Source: Antrihabitans stalactiti (GTDB lineage: Bacteria; Actinomycetota; Actinomycetes; Mycobacteriales; Mycobacteriaceae). Taken from it: a stretch of 64,000 nucleotides of DNA. The position numbers and the translations under genes are program-made. Location of the stretch: the NCBI RefSeq assembly GCF_012932915.1, contig NZ_VCQU01000006.1:62001-126000 (forward strand), read 5' to 3'. Within the stretch, counting starts at the first letter, position 1, and every line of letters starts with the position of its first letter. A model generated the notes under the pieces. It was not told the DNA's origin and ran no database searches. It saw nothing but the letters and a program-made list of their open reading frames with translations. Below are positions 28,486 to 36,955 of this stretch, in pieces.

Positions 28486-29999
28486 ACACGGAATTGGTCG
28501 GCAGAATTCTCAGCACGCTGCCCGAAGACGACGATCACCCGTATCGAACCGGAGCATGGCGCCCGCAAACGACCGAGTGGGACGCGCCCGATCTCGAGCT
28601 GATCGCCGGCGACATCCCGGCCGACCTGGACGGCGTCTACCTCCGCAACACCGAGAATCCGGTGGCACCGTCGATCGGTCGTTACCACCCGTTCGATGGT
28701 GATGCGATGGTGCACGTGGTCGGCTTTCGCGACGGAAAGGCTTTCTACCGCAACAGATTCGTGCGGACGGACGGCCTGACAGCAGAGCAAGAGGCGGGCC
28801 ACGCACTGTGGCCGGGTATCTCGGAACGTCCGTCGAAGGCGTTGCGCGAGGGCGGGTGGGGCGCACGCGGGCGGATGAAGGATGCATCGAGCACCGATGT
28901 CGTCGTCCATGCGGGTGTGGCGATCACCAGCTTCTATCAATGTGGCGACCTGTATCGCTTGGATCCGCTGACGCTCGACGATCTCGGTAAGTCGACCTGG
29001 CACGGCCAATTCCCCAGTGCGGTAGGCGTTTCGGCGCATCCTAAGGTAGACGAGCGCACCGGGGAGATGCTCTTCTTCAACTACGGCACCGACGCGCCGT
29101 ACATGCACTACGGCGTGATCGACGCCGACGACCGACTGGTCCACTTCGTCGACATCGAATTGCCGGGTCCGCGGCTGCCGCACGACATGGCGTACACCGA
29201 GAACTACGCGATCCTCAACGACCTGCCGTTGTTCTGGGACGAGGAGATCCTGAAGAAAGGTGGCTACGCTGCACGCTTCCGGCCGGACCTGCCGACCCGG
29301 CTCGGAGTAATTCCGCGGCGCGGGCAGTCGCACGAGATCCGCTGGTTCGAGGCAGGCCCGACCTACGTGTTGCATTGGTCCAATGCGTACGAAGACGGGG
29401 ACGACATCGTCGTCGAGGGCTACTTCCAGGACAATCCAGAACCGCAGGTGCCTGCGGATGCCACGTACTACCAACGGCTTTCGCGGTTCTTGTCGCTCGA
29501 CGGAATGCAGACGAGGCTGCATCGCTGGCGGCTGAACATGCGGACAGGTCAGGCGACCGAAGAGCGGGTGAGCGAGACGCTCAGCGAGTTCCCGATGATC
29601 AACGGCGACTATGTCGGTCGGCGCCATCGCTACACCTACGCGACGACGGGTGTGCCGGGCTTCTTCTTGTTCGACGGCTTGCTCAAGCACGATGGAGAGT
29701 CCGGCAAAGAGGAGCACTACTCGTTCGGCGACGGTGTGTTCGGCAGCGAGACGGCGATGGCGCCGCGGGTCGGCTCGACCGCGGAGGACGACGGCTACCT
29801 GATCACGTTGACCACTGATGTGAACAAGGATCGCTCGGAATGCCTGGTTTTCGACGCCGCGAACCTGACGATCGGACCCGTCTGTCGACTCCGTTTGCCC
29901 GAGCGAATCTCGAGTGGCACGCACAGCACGTGGGCGTCCGGAGACGTCTTGCCGAACTGGCGAACGGCCGACTCGATGGTGGCTGCACTCGGTCTTTGA
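28482..29999 (+). CDS. Carotenoid-cleavage / lignostilbene dioxygenase family protein
   Basis: A 505-residue non-haem Fe(II) dioxygenase with the seven-bladed propeller family motifs. The four iron-binding histidines are visible: His186 (SAHPK), His234 (LPHDM), His298 (VLHWSNA) and His481 (GTHSTW). Other family blocks are NYGT and the GYLITL segment. It should cleave an alkene bond in an apocarotenoid, stilbene or isoeugenol-like substrate. The GTG at 28482 overlaps the thiolase stop. Thiolase, dioxygenase and the following MFS transporter probably form a catabolic unit. Confidence 0.9.
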   Translation: MNTELVGRILSTLPEDDDHPYRTGAWRPQTTEWDAPDLELIAGDIPADLDGVYLRNTENPVAPSIGRYHPFDGDAMVHVVGFRDGKAFYRNRFVRTDGLTAEQEAGHALWPGISERPSKALREGGWGARGRMKDASSTDVVVHAGVAITSFYQCGDLYRLDPLTLDDLGKSTWHGQFPSAVGVSAHPKVDERTGEMLFFNYGTDAPYMHYGVIDADDRLVHFVDIELPGPRLPHDMAYTENYAILNDLPLFWDEEILKKGGYAARFRPDLPTRLGVIPRRGQSHEIRWFEAGPTYVLHWSNAYEDGDDIVVEGYFQDNPEPQVPADATYYQRLSRFLSLDGMQTRLHRWRLNMRTGQATEERVSETLSEFPMINGDYVGRRHRYTYATTGVPGFFLFDGLLKHDGESGKEEHYSFGDGVFGSETAMAPRVGSTAEDDGYLITLTTDVNKDRSECLVFDAANLTIGPVCRLRLPERISSGTHSTWASGDVLPNWRTADSMVAALGL

Positions 30000-30021
30000 A
30001 ACCGCTGATTATGTTTCGAAA

Positions 30022-30036
30022 TTAGAACGCGTTCTC
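30022..30036. promoter_or_regulatory. KstR-like palindrome upstream of the MFS gene
   Basis: AGAACGCGTTCT (30024-30035) is a perfect 12-bp palindrome. With flanks it fits TnnAACnnGTTnnA, the remembered KstR motif, except for the final base. A TATATT hexamer at 30050-30055 is a plausible -10 for the gene starting at 30104. Confidence 0.4.
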
Positions 30037-30103
30037 GGCGCGGACTCGCTATATTACGCACGTCGGTCAGCTGACCAGTTCCGCGAGATACAGCGAGGTT
30101 TCC

Positions 30104-31813
30104 GTGGTCGAAATACGCACGCGTGCACAGGATCCGAGCGGGATCGCCAGGCTCTGGAAGCGAGAGCTTTCGAGCTATCCGGATCCGGTCAGACGTTATA
30201 TGTACCTCGGAATCACAGTGTTCGTGACCATCGTGTCCTACTACGGTCTCTACATCCAGGGTGCCGTCGCGACGAAGATCATCACCGACTATCAGATCAC
30301 CTTCGCCCAGTTCGTCTCCGTCACCGCGATCGGTAACCTGCTCGGCGCGTTCGCCTCGGTCGCCGCGGGTCTTGCGGACCGGTGGGGTCGCGCGAATCTC
30401 GTTGTGGTCGGGCTCTTTCTGAGCGCGTTCCTGGTCGCCTTCGCGTTGCCCCACGCGCCGAACGGAACGTCGTACCTGTACATCTTCGCGTTGCTGAACG
30501 TCGTCGAAGGTGTGTTGCTCGTCGCGACCCCGGCATTGATTCGTGATTTCTCGCCCCAGTTGGGCCGCGCGTCGGCGATGGGATTCTGGACGGTCGGTCC
30601 GGTGCTGGGCAGTCTCGTCGTGACTGCTGTGTCGAGCAATACCCTCGACCAGCACCCGGACTGGCGGTTCCAGTTCTACATCGCCGGTTCGGTCGGCATC
30701 TTCTCGGCGATCGTTGCGCTGTTCGGGCTTCGTGAGCTGTCGCCGCAGCTTCGCGACCAGATGATGGTCAGTGTCAGAGACCGGCAACTCGTCGAAATCC
30801 GCGCTGCGGGAATCGATCCCGAGGAGGCTCTACAGGGCAGCTGGAAACAGATGATGCGGGTGTCGATCCTGGGATCGGCACTGGGCATCAGCTTGTTCCT
30901 GATGTTCTACTACATCTTCGTCGGGTTCTTCATCGTCTATTTCGGCACCACGTTCGGCTACTCGGAGGCGCGGGCGAACGCGCTCGGCAACTGGTACTGG
31001 CTCGCCAACGCCATCACGCTCGTGATCGCAGGCGTGCTCTCGGACAAGTTGCGAGTTCGAAAGCCCTTCATGGCAGTGGGGGCTGTGATCGCACTTATCG
31101 GGTCGGGCATCTTCGCCAGCTTGGCGACCAAGGCGGAAACCTCGTATTACACCTTCGCGATCGTGCTGACCGTCATCGCCATCGGCGCTGGTCTGACCTA
31201 TTGCGCGTGGATGGCGAACTTCACCGAAACGGTCGAGCGAATCAACCCGGCGGCGACCGCGACCGGCCTCGCCGTGTGGGGCGGAACGATCCGAACTGTA
31301 GTGACGGTGGCCCTGTTCGGGTTCCTGCTCGCGTTGCCCGCGGCATCGACCCTCGTCGACCACGGACCGCGCCTGCAGACGATCCTCGCGAAATATCCGG
31401 ACCAGATCGCCACCGCGCAGGCGATCACGCCCGAACATCTCGCGGGCGTCCAGAAGACGCCGCCCGACCTCGCCGCGGCTCAAGGCGCGTTGGACGATCT
31501 GAAGAAGGCCGGCCTGGCGAAAACCGACGAGGACGCGATCAAGCGCCTTCAGCAACTAGGCAACGAACCTATCTCGGCGAACGACACCTGGTATTTGAAG
31601 AAGTACGCGGAGGACGTCCAACAGGCGCAGCTCGACAACCCTGCTCAGTGGCGGAACTGGTGGTGGGCGTGTTTCGTCGGCCAGGCGTTGTTCGTGCCGT
31701 TCATCTTCATCATGGCAGGGCATTGGAACCCGAAGAAGGCACGTGAAGAAGCCGACGAGCACGAGCGGCTGGTCCAGGAAGAACTGGATCGGCTCGCCGC
31801 CCAGCGGGGGTAG
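30104..31813 (+). CDS. MFS transporter with long C-terminal insertion
   Basis: A 569-residue major facilitator with 12 predicted helices. Motif A-like ADRWGRANL follows helix 2. Unusually, about 110 soluble residues separate the last two helices (roughly residues 425-525, Ala/Lys/Asp-rich, with KTPPDLAAAQGALDDLKKAG), before a final helix and a charged tail. The GTG at 30104 gives a basic N-terminus ahead of helix 1 (YLGITVFVTIVSYYGLYI). It lies behind the dioxygenase gene with its own possible promoter and operator. The substrate is unknown; uptake of the dioxygenase substrate is a reasonable guess. Confidence 0.85.
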   Translation: MVEIRTRAQDPSGIARLWKRELSSYPDPVRRYMYLGITVFVTIVSYYGLYIQGAVATKIITDYQITFAQFVSVTAIGNLLGAFASVAAGLADRWGRANLVVVGLFLSAFLVAFALPHAPNGTSYLYIFALLNVVEGVLLVATPALIRDFSPQLGRASAMGFWTVGPVLGSLVVTAVSSNTLDQHPDWRFQFYIAGSVGIFSAIVALFGLRELSPQLRDQMMVSVRDRQLVEIRAAGIDPEEALQGSWKQMMRVSILGSALGISLFLMFYYIFVGFFIVYFGTTFGYSEARANALGNWYWLANAITLVIAGVLSDKLRVRKPFMAVGAVIALIGSGIFASLATKAETSYYTFAIVLTVIAIGAGLTYCAWMANFTETVERINPAATATGLAVWGGTIRTVVTVALFGFLLALPAASTLVDHGPRLQTILAKYPDQIATAQAITPEHLAGVQKTPPDLAAAQGALDDLKKAGLAKTDEDAIKRLQQLGNEPISANDTWYLKKYAEDVQQAQLDNPAQWRNWWWACFVGQALFVPFIFIMAGHWNPKKAREEADEHERLVQEELDRLAAQRG

Positions 31814-31814
31814 G

Positions 31815-32441
31815 TCAGGCGGACGAACCGACCGAGGCGATGGTGCCGAGGCCGAGTGCCGCAAGGATGCCTGCGCTGATCCGGCCAAGCCACGCAGTAA
31901 CTTTCGGGCGTTGCAGCATCACGACCGCACGCGAAGCTGCGAAAGCCAGTGCCACCATGACCATTCCAGCAATCAGGCATTCGATTGCGCCCAGGCTCAA
32001 CGTGTTTACGAACGTCACTTCGGTGAGGAACTGCGGCAGCACGGCCAAGTAAAACAGGCCCACTTTCGGGTTGAACATGCACGAGAGGACGCCCGCGATG
32101 AAAGCGGAGCGCGTCGACGCCACGACAGGCTCGACGGCTTCGGTCGCCTTGGTCTGTTTGCGGTGCTCGAGCAACGCGCGGACGCCGAGATAGACGAGGT
32201 AGATGCCGCCGACCAGCTTCAAGGCGCGGTACGCGGTCGCCGACTGTTCGAGTAGTGCTGCGAGGCCAGCAGCGACGACGACAGCCCAGATGATCCCACC
32301 GAGCGCGGACCCGACTGCGGCCGCGACACCCGGGCGGATCCCGACCACGCTGTAGCGCAGCACGAGGAACGAATCGGGTCCGGGAGTGACTGCGAGCAGC
32401 AGACACAACCCGACGAAGCTGAGCAGCAGGGTGAGGTTCAC
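31815..32441 (-). CDS. LysE/RhtB-family exporter
   Basis: A 208-residue inner-membrane exporter of the LysE/RhtB family, with six predicted helices and the family motif TPGPDSFLVLR in helix 1. These proteins export amino acids or related metabolites. The frame continues upstream to 32498, but the residues before VNLTLLLSF are not membrane-like and the GTG at 32441 gives the standard family length; the start remains uncertain. It diverges from the SAM-IV riboswitch-controlled gene, so export of a sulfur amino acid is conceivable but unproven. Confidence 0.85.
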   Translation of the reverse strand: MNLTLLLSFVGLCLLLAVTPGPDSFLVLRYSVVGIRPGVAAAVGSALGGIIWAVVVAAGLAALLEQSATAYRALKLVGGIYLVYLGVRALLEHRKQTKATEAVEPVVASTRSAFIAGVLSCMFNPKVGLFYLAVLPQFLTEVTFVNTLSLGAIECLIAGMVMVALAFAASRAVVMLQRPKVTAWLGRISAGILAALGLGTIASVGSSA

Positions 32442-32519
32442 CCTGTCGATGAGACCGCAGGTCAGACTCGATTGCAAACAATTTCGAGTTGACAACAAGG
32501 CCGAACGCCTGCGAACCTA

Positions 32520-32639
32520 GGTCTCGGTCACGAGTACCAGCGTTCAGCCCCGGCTTGCTGGTCGGCAACCCTCCACCTACGGCGGGGTGCTCCGGGTGAC
32601 GACCTGGCTGATGCCCAACCGGGCACGGCAAGCGTGGAC
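32520..32639 (+). promoter_or_regulatory. SAM-IV riboswitch
   Basis: The segment carries the hallmark SAM-IV sequence blocks in order: GGTCACGAG, ACCAGCG, GCCCCGGCTTGCTGG, CGGCAACCCTCCA, CGGGGTGCTCCGGGTGACGACC, and the conserved 3' part GGGCACGGCAAGCGTGGAC that forms the second pseudoknot. It matches the mycobacterial SAM-IV RNA that I recall almost block for block. It ends about 20 nt before the ATG of the desulfurase-like gene, close to the ribosome-binding site, so S-adenosylmethionine probably blocks its translation. Confidence 0.9.
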
Positions 32640-32657
32640 TTCGATGGGACGAAACTG

Positions 32658-33890
32658 ATGACTGCCGTATTGGCTCTTTTGGCCGACCAAGAAACAATTG
32701 CTCCGCTCGCCCGCGTTTCGGGCTGTGACCTGCAGGTTCCGCTCGTGGGCGGCGGTGCATGCACGTACGCGAACCTCGACTATGCGGCAAGTGCGCCCGC
32801 CCTGGCGCAGGTCATCGACCGCGTCCAGTACCAACTGCCGCTGTACGCGAGCGTCCATCGCGGTGCGGGCTACCCCTCCCGCGTGTCGACGGATTGCTAT
32901 GAGGGAGCACGAGATTCGGTTGCGCGGTTTGTGAACGCGACCGCCGACCAGGTGATCGTATTCACCAGAAACACCACCGATTCGCTCAATCTCCTCGCGT
33001 CGTGTGTGCCGGGCGAAACGGTCGTGCTCGATTTGGAGCATCACGCAAATCTGTTGCCCTGGAACAAGAATGGCCGCCGCGTCGTCGTGGCAGCGGACAC
33101 GATCGACGAAACGATCCGGTGCCTCGTCGCTGAACTCTGCGCTCATCCTGCCGCGCTGCTCGCGGTCACCGGGGCGTCGAACGTCACCGGTGAAGTCCTC
33201 CCGATTCGCCGTCTCGCCGATATTGCGCACCAGTGCGGCGCGCGCATCCTCGTCGACGCCGCCCAGCTCGCACCACATCGCCGCATCGACCTCGCCGCCG
33301 ACGGCATCGACTTCCTGGCCTTTTCCGGACACAAGCTGTATGCACCTTTCGGCGCGGGAGTGCTTGTCGGACGACGTGACTGGCTCGACGCTGCCGAGCC
33401 GTACCTCGCCGGTGGCGGCGCGGTCCGCGAGGTCACGACCGACGGCGTGGAATGGGCGTGCGCGCCCGAGCGGCACGAGGCAGGTAGCCCCAATGTCCTC
33501 GGTGTCGCGGCACTCGCGCAGGCGTGCGACACGTTGGGCGGACTCGATTGGGCGCGCGTGCAGGAGCATGAGCGCGGTCTTGCCGAGCGGCTACGTGCAG
33601 GCCTTGCGGAACTGGAAGGCGTTCGTCCGCTTCGGATTTGGCGCGACAGCACCGAGGTGGTCGGCATTGTGACGTTCACTGTCGACGGTTTCGAGGCAAG
33701 GGAGGTCGCTGCGTATCTGTCGGCCGAGCATGGCATCGGCGTGCGGGACGGACGGTTCTGCGCGCATCCCCTGCTCGCACGGCTCGGTGTCGGCAGTGCG
33801 GTCCGGGCGTCGATCGGCCTCGGCACCTCGAGCAGCGATATCGACCGTCTCGTCGAGGCGCTGCGCACCCTCCTGAACACCCCACAGTGA
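32658..33890 (+). CDS. PLP-dependent aminotransferase class V / cysteine desulfurase-like enzyme
   Basis: A 410-residue fold-type I PLP enzyme of the NifS/SufS-like class V group. The PLP lysine is in FSGHKLYAPFG. Other cofactor contacts are RNTTDSLNLLA, EHHANLLPW and VDAAQLAPH. The catalytic-loop cysteine may be the one in DGRFCAHPLL. It sits directly under a SAM-IV riboswitch, so it is repressed when S-adenosylmethionine is plentiful. This points to sulfur or methionine metabolism rather than general Fe-S assembly. The ATG at 32658 is used because an in-frame GTG at 32634 lies inside the riboswitch. Confidence 0.85.
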   Translation: MTAVLALLADQETIAPLARVSGCDLQVPLVGGGACTYANLDYAASAPALAQVIDRVQYQLPLYASVHRGAGYPSRVSTDCYEGARDSVARFVNATADQVIVFTRNTTDSLNLLASCVPGETVVLDLEHHANLLPWNKNGRRVVVAADTIDETIRCLVAELCAHPAALLAVTGASNVTGEVLPIRRLADIAHQCGARILVDAAQLAPHRRIDLAADGIDFLAFSGHKLYAPFGAGVLVGRRDWLDAAEPYLAGGGAVREVTTDGVEWACAPERHEAGSPNVLGVAALAQACDTLGGLDWARVQEHERGLAERLRAGLAELEGVRPLRIWRDSTEVVGIVTFTVDGFEAREVAAYLSAEHGIGVRDGRFCAHPLLARLGVGSAVRASIGLGTSSSDIDRLVEALRTLLNTPQ

Positions 33891-33896
33891 GTTTTG

Positions 33897-33942
33897 CTCG
33901 TGAGTCTTTTTGGAGTCCATAGACTCCAAAAAGACTCACGAG
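33897..33942. repeat. Palindromic repeat, copy 2
   Basis: The arms 33900-33917 and 33922-33939 are perfectly complementary around a 4-nt spacer (CATA), extended by CTC/GAG. It begins 7 nt after the stop of the desulfurase-like gene and precedes a co-directional gene. Confidence 0.9.
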
Positions 33943-34175
33943 GGTGGGTAGTTCGGATCACGGCGAAGTGATGGCTCGGCGGCCTGCCGCGAGCACGGGT
34001 AGCCTCGTTTTCATGGCATGGGTTTCGGGCGCGACGCAGCTGGTACTGGTCCAGCGCCGTCATATCGACCTGTGCCGAACCGCGTCCGGGTGGTGTCAGG
34101 GCTGACCGATCGAACCAGATCGACCTTTCGATTCGTTATCCCTGTCATGCCCGCCGCGCGTCAAGAGGAATCCTG

Positions 34176-34802
34176 ATGTCACCAGTACTTGCTCCCGTCC
34201 GCACTCGCCGCGTTTCACAGAAAACACTTCGTGTTGCCTTGGAGCTCACCGCCAACGGCCATCATCCAGCGGCCAAAAGCCGGCTGAACGTGAAGAACCC
34301 ACTGGCTCATTCCGATTATTGGATCGAGTTGACCAGCACCACCGAAATCGACGGTCCGTTGGACCTCGTTGCCGACCCGCCGACCGTCGTGCGCGTGCGC
34401 GCGGCGGATCTGCGCGATGCGCAGCGGCTTCGAGCCGGAATTCGTGCCGACGCCATTGCTGCCGGTCGTGATCCGGACACCATCTCGGTTTTGCTCGATA
34501 TCGAAACACTCATCGCGCCAACCGCGTTCGAGGCACGGATCGAGCTCGCGCAACTCGATGCTGTGCAGCCGCACCCGAGCGCAACCGTCACCTACATCGG
34601 CACGCCGAACGGTCTGGCTGGTCTCATCGCCGATATCGCAGCCACCGAGGTCGCGGACGGAGTCACGTTGCGTCCGCTCGAGCTGCCTGCGTCACTTGAA
34701 CACATCGTGCTCGATGTCGTTCCTGCGTTGGCGGAACGCGGCTTGACGATCGAGTCGGCCCGGCTGTCCGATGTCGTCGATCAGTTCGGCGCTCGTCGTT
34801 AG
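34176..34802 (+). CDS. Shortened luciferase-like (LLM) flavin monooxygenase relative
   Basis: A 208-residue protein. Its C-terminal half ([47 protein letters not shown]) matches the C-terminus of NtaA/SnaA/DszA-type LLM monooxygenases, and its first 30 residues resemble the family N-terminus. The central barrel that binds FMN, about 200 residues in intact enzymes, appears to be missing. The frame is open and codon use looks normal, so it may be expressed as a remnant or as a non-catalytic partner. It is convergent with the flavin reductase gene; their ends overlap by four bases. Confidence 0.65.
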   Translation: MSPVLAPVRTRRVSQKTLRVALELTANGHHPAAKSRLNVKNPLAHSDYWIELTSTTEIDGPLDLVADPPTVVRVRAADLRDAQRLRAGIRADAIAAGRDPDTISVLLDIETLIAPTAFEARIELAQLDAVQPHPSATVTYIGTPNGLAGLIADIAATEVADGVTLRPLELPASLEHIVLDVVPALAERGLTIESARLSDVVDQFGARR

Positions 34803-35314
34803 TCGCCTAGCGGCGTCGGCTTGTAGTAGCGCCCGTTGTGATAGAGCAACGGGGCTGCCGATAGTTCGGTCCCGGTCTCGTCGTGCACGCGCGCGACGAG
34901 ACCGATGACCAGCGTGTGATCACCGACGGGGATCAACTGCGAGATCACTACACGCAGCCATAGGGGAGTCCCGTAAAGCACCGGCTCGCCTGTGTCGAGT
35001 CGGGTCCACAGAGAACGATCGGTGAATCGTTCGTCTGCCGAGCGGGCAAAGCGCTGCGCAATGTGCTGCTGGTGCTCGCCGAGAAAATGAATGACGACCG
35101 ATTCGGCGATGTGCAATGCATCGATGCTCGACGACGTGTGCGCAATATTGAACGACACCAGCGGTGGGTCGGCCGAGACCGACGCAAACGACGTGGCCGT
35201 GAAGCCGACCGGCTTTTCTTGGGGATGCAATGTGACAACTGTGACGCCCGCCGGATAGTGGCGCATTGCCGCCCGATACTGATCCGCGGTGATGCCACTC
35301 GAGTCGTCGACCAC
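34799..35314 (-). CDS. Flavin reductase-like FMN-binding protein
   Basis: A 171-residue split-barrel flavin reductase of the HpaC/DszD type, which supplies reduced FMN to two-component monooxygenases. Family blocks include [32 protein letters not shown] and the C-terminal [12 protein letters not shown]. The start is uncertain; a GTG at 35314 leaves the expected short lead before the barrel. It is transcribed in the same direction as the OHCU-like gene upstream and converges with the LLM relative, which suggests a former or current two-component monooxygenase. Confidence 0.82.
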   Translation of the reverse strand: MVDDSSGITADQYRAAMRHYPAGVTVVTLHPQEKPVGFTATSFASVSADPPLVSFNIAHTSSSIDALHIAESVVIHFLGEHQQHIAQRFARSADERFTDRSLWTRLDTGEPVLYGTPLWLRVVISQLIPVGDHTLVIGLVARVHDETGTELSAAPLLYHNGRYYKPTPLGD

Positions 35315-35345
35315 CGAATCAATATATGCGACTTCGATTGTGGCT

Positions 35346-35666
35346 TCAGTACTCCGGGTAGCCGTCTTCCGGTCCAAGCATCTGTTCGATACGGGTCCGT
35401 GTGACGCGTGCAAGTTCTTCGACGGAGTTATGAGTGGTCTCACAATGAATGCACGATGCAAATACCCGGTCGAGATCGGTTTGCGAGAAGGCGAGCAATT
35501 CGATGTCGGATTTCGCATGGAGATCTTCGTACGTCTCGAACGGCCTGGCGTCGGCGACCTTCTGCGCCCACGTGACGCAACAGCAGCATTCGTACAGTGC
35601 GTGTACTGCGCGACCCCTTGGCATTGCATTGAAGCGTTCGAGTCCGATTCCCTTGTGCATCAACAT
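35346..35666 (-). CDS. Compact OHCU-decarboxylase-like protein
   Basis: A 106-residue protein whose start ([30 protein letters not shown], then [10 protein letters not shown]) resembles the first helices of OHCU decarboxylase, an enzyme of urate breakdown. Intact relatives have about 165 residues and a catalytic His in a PRIG-type motif; neither is evident here, so the central part seems lost. A cysteine-rich run (CCCC) is present near residue 30. The ATG at 35666 follows GAGGAG. It lies 31 nt before the flavin reductase gene. Function is uncertain. Confidence 0.55.
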   Translation of the reverse strand: MLMHKGIGLERFNAMPRGRAVHALYECCCCVTWAQKVADARPFETYEDLHAKSDIELLAFSQTDLDRVFASCIHCETTHNSVEELARVTRTRIEQMLGPEDGYPEY

Positions 35667-36047
35667 CTTGCGTCTCCTCGAATGCCGCGAGTACATGCCG
35701 ACTCGTTCATCCTCCGCGTCACCGGTGCGCCATTGCTAGTGCTGGTCGCGGATTTAGCACAGGCTTTACATGACGTAACGACGGTGCGTCCCGCTTTCGC
35801 TCGCACGTTCGCGAACAAACGTTGGCGGGAGTTGATCTGAGTCACATTTCTCATCAGTCAGCTGTTCTTTGGGTAGGGGCCCAATGGGGGAACAGTGTGG
35901 TAGCGGGCATTCCAACTCGTATTCCTCGAGTTGTCGATTTCTAAACACATCGAACGTGTAGGCAACTCCGATCAGCGTGAGCAAAATTCGAGCGGGGACT
36001 GCTCAGGCGGACGTTTTCGTGTTCGGCTCGCTAGATACGCTGACTGC
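35667..36047. other. Divergent intergenic region, OHCU-like gene / crotonase
   Basis: 381 nt without a convincing gene. A short minus-strand frame (35766-35984) lacks a ribosome-binding site and any protein-like character. TAGATA at about 36033-36038 could be a -10 element close to the crotonase start. Nothing else is recognisable. Confidence 0.3.
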
Positions 36048-36869
36048 ATGACTGACTGGAAAGCGTTCACCGTCGAGACCAAAGATCACGTTGCGCAGGT
36101 GACGCTGACCGGACCCGGCAAGGGCAACTCGATGGGTCCGGACTTCTGGGCCGAACTGCCGGAGATCTTCACTGCACTCGACGCAGATCCCGAGGTCCGT
36201 GCGGTGGTTCTCGCCGGGTCGGGCAAGCACTTCTCGTTCGGTCTCGACCTGCAGGCGATGGCGCCGCTGTTCGGACCGCTCATGGCAGACAAGGCCCTCG
36301 CAGCCCCGCGAACCACGTTTCACGACGAGGTCAAGCGGTTGCAGGCGTCGGTCACCGCAGTCGCCGACTGCCGTAAGCCTGTGATCGCCGCAATCCAGGG
36401 CTGGTGCATCGGCGGCGGCGTCGACCTGATCGCCGCCGTCGACGTTCGATACGCCAGCGCTGACGCGAAGTTCAGCATTCGGGAGGCGAAGGTTGCGATT
36501 GTGGCCGATATCGGGTCGCTGCATCGGCTGCCCCCGATCATCGGCGAAGGCCACCTCCGCGAGTTGGCATTCACCGGCAAGGACATCGATGCCGCGCGTG
36601 CGGAGAAGATCGGCCTGGTCAACGACGTATTCCCCGATGCGGAGGCAACCCTGGCCGCAGCGCACGCCACCGCCGCGGAGATCGCTGCGAATCCGCCGTT
36701 GGTCGTGCAAGGCGTCAAAGATGTTCTCGGGCGCGAACGGTCTGCGACGGTGACGGACGGACTGCGCTACGTCGCAGCCTGGAACGCCGCCTTCCTGCCG
36801 TCGGAAGACCTCACCGAAGCCATTCAGTCGGTCTTCGAGAAGCGCGCCCCGGAGTTCAAGGGCAGGTAA
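36048..36869 (+). CDS. Crotonase-family enoyl-CoA hydratase/isomerase (dienoyl-CoA isomerase-like)
   Basis: A 273-residue crotonase. The oxyanion-hole blocks are GSGKHFSFGLDL and GWCIGGGVDL. The segment REAKVAIVADIGSLHRLP aligns with the active site of delta3,5-delta2,4-dienoyl-CoA isomerase (ECH1), whose catalytic Glu and Asp both appear conserved. It therefore more likely moves double bonds in dienoyl-CoA during unsaturated fatty acid oxidation than simply hydrates. The ATG at 36048 gives the correct family length. Confidence 0.9.
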   Translation: MTDWKAFTVETKDHVAQVTLTGPGKGNSMGPDFWAELPEIFTALDADPEVRAVVLAGSGKHFSFGLDLQAMAPLFGPLMADKALAAPRTTFHDEVKRLQASVTAVADCRKPVIAAIQGWCIGGGVDLIAAVDVRYASADAKFSIREAKVAIVADIGSLHRLPPIIGEGHLRELAFTGKDIDAARAEKIGLVNDVFPDAEATLAAAHATAAEIAANPPLVVQGVKDVLGRERSATVTDGLRYVAAWNAAFLPSEDLTEAIQSVFEKRAPEFKGR

Positions 36870-36911
36870 AGCCTGGTCAATGGGTTGCCCTGCCGAAAGC
36901 TGTCGTTACAT

Positions 36912-36945
36912 ACTTGCTTTGCGCAACTAGTTGAGCGATACAAGT
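36912..36945. promoter_or_regulatory. Candidate MarR operator
   Basis: CAACTAGTTG (36924-36933) is a perfect palindrome nested within outer ACTTG/CAAGT repeats. It lies about 10-45 nt before the marR start, a normal autoregulatory position. Confidence 0.45.
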
Positions 36946-36955
36946 AAAGGCGGCG

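Noticed and set aside
32634-32657. GTG start of the desulfurase-like gene at 32634
   Set aside because: It falls in the conserved 3' part of the SAM-IV aptamer; the ATG at 32658 leaves room for the switch and a ribosome-binding site.
35766-35984. Small minus-strand frame before the crotonase gene
   Set aside because: No ribosome-binding site and no protein-like composition.
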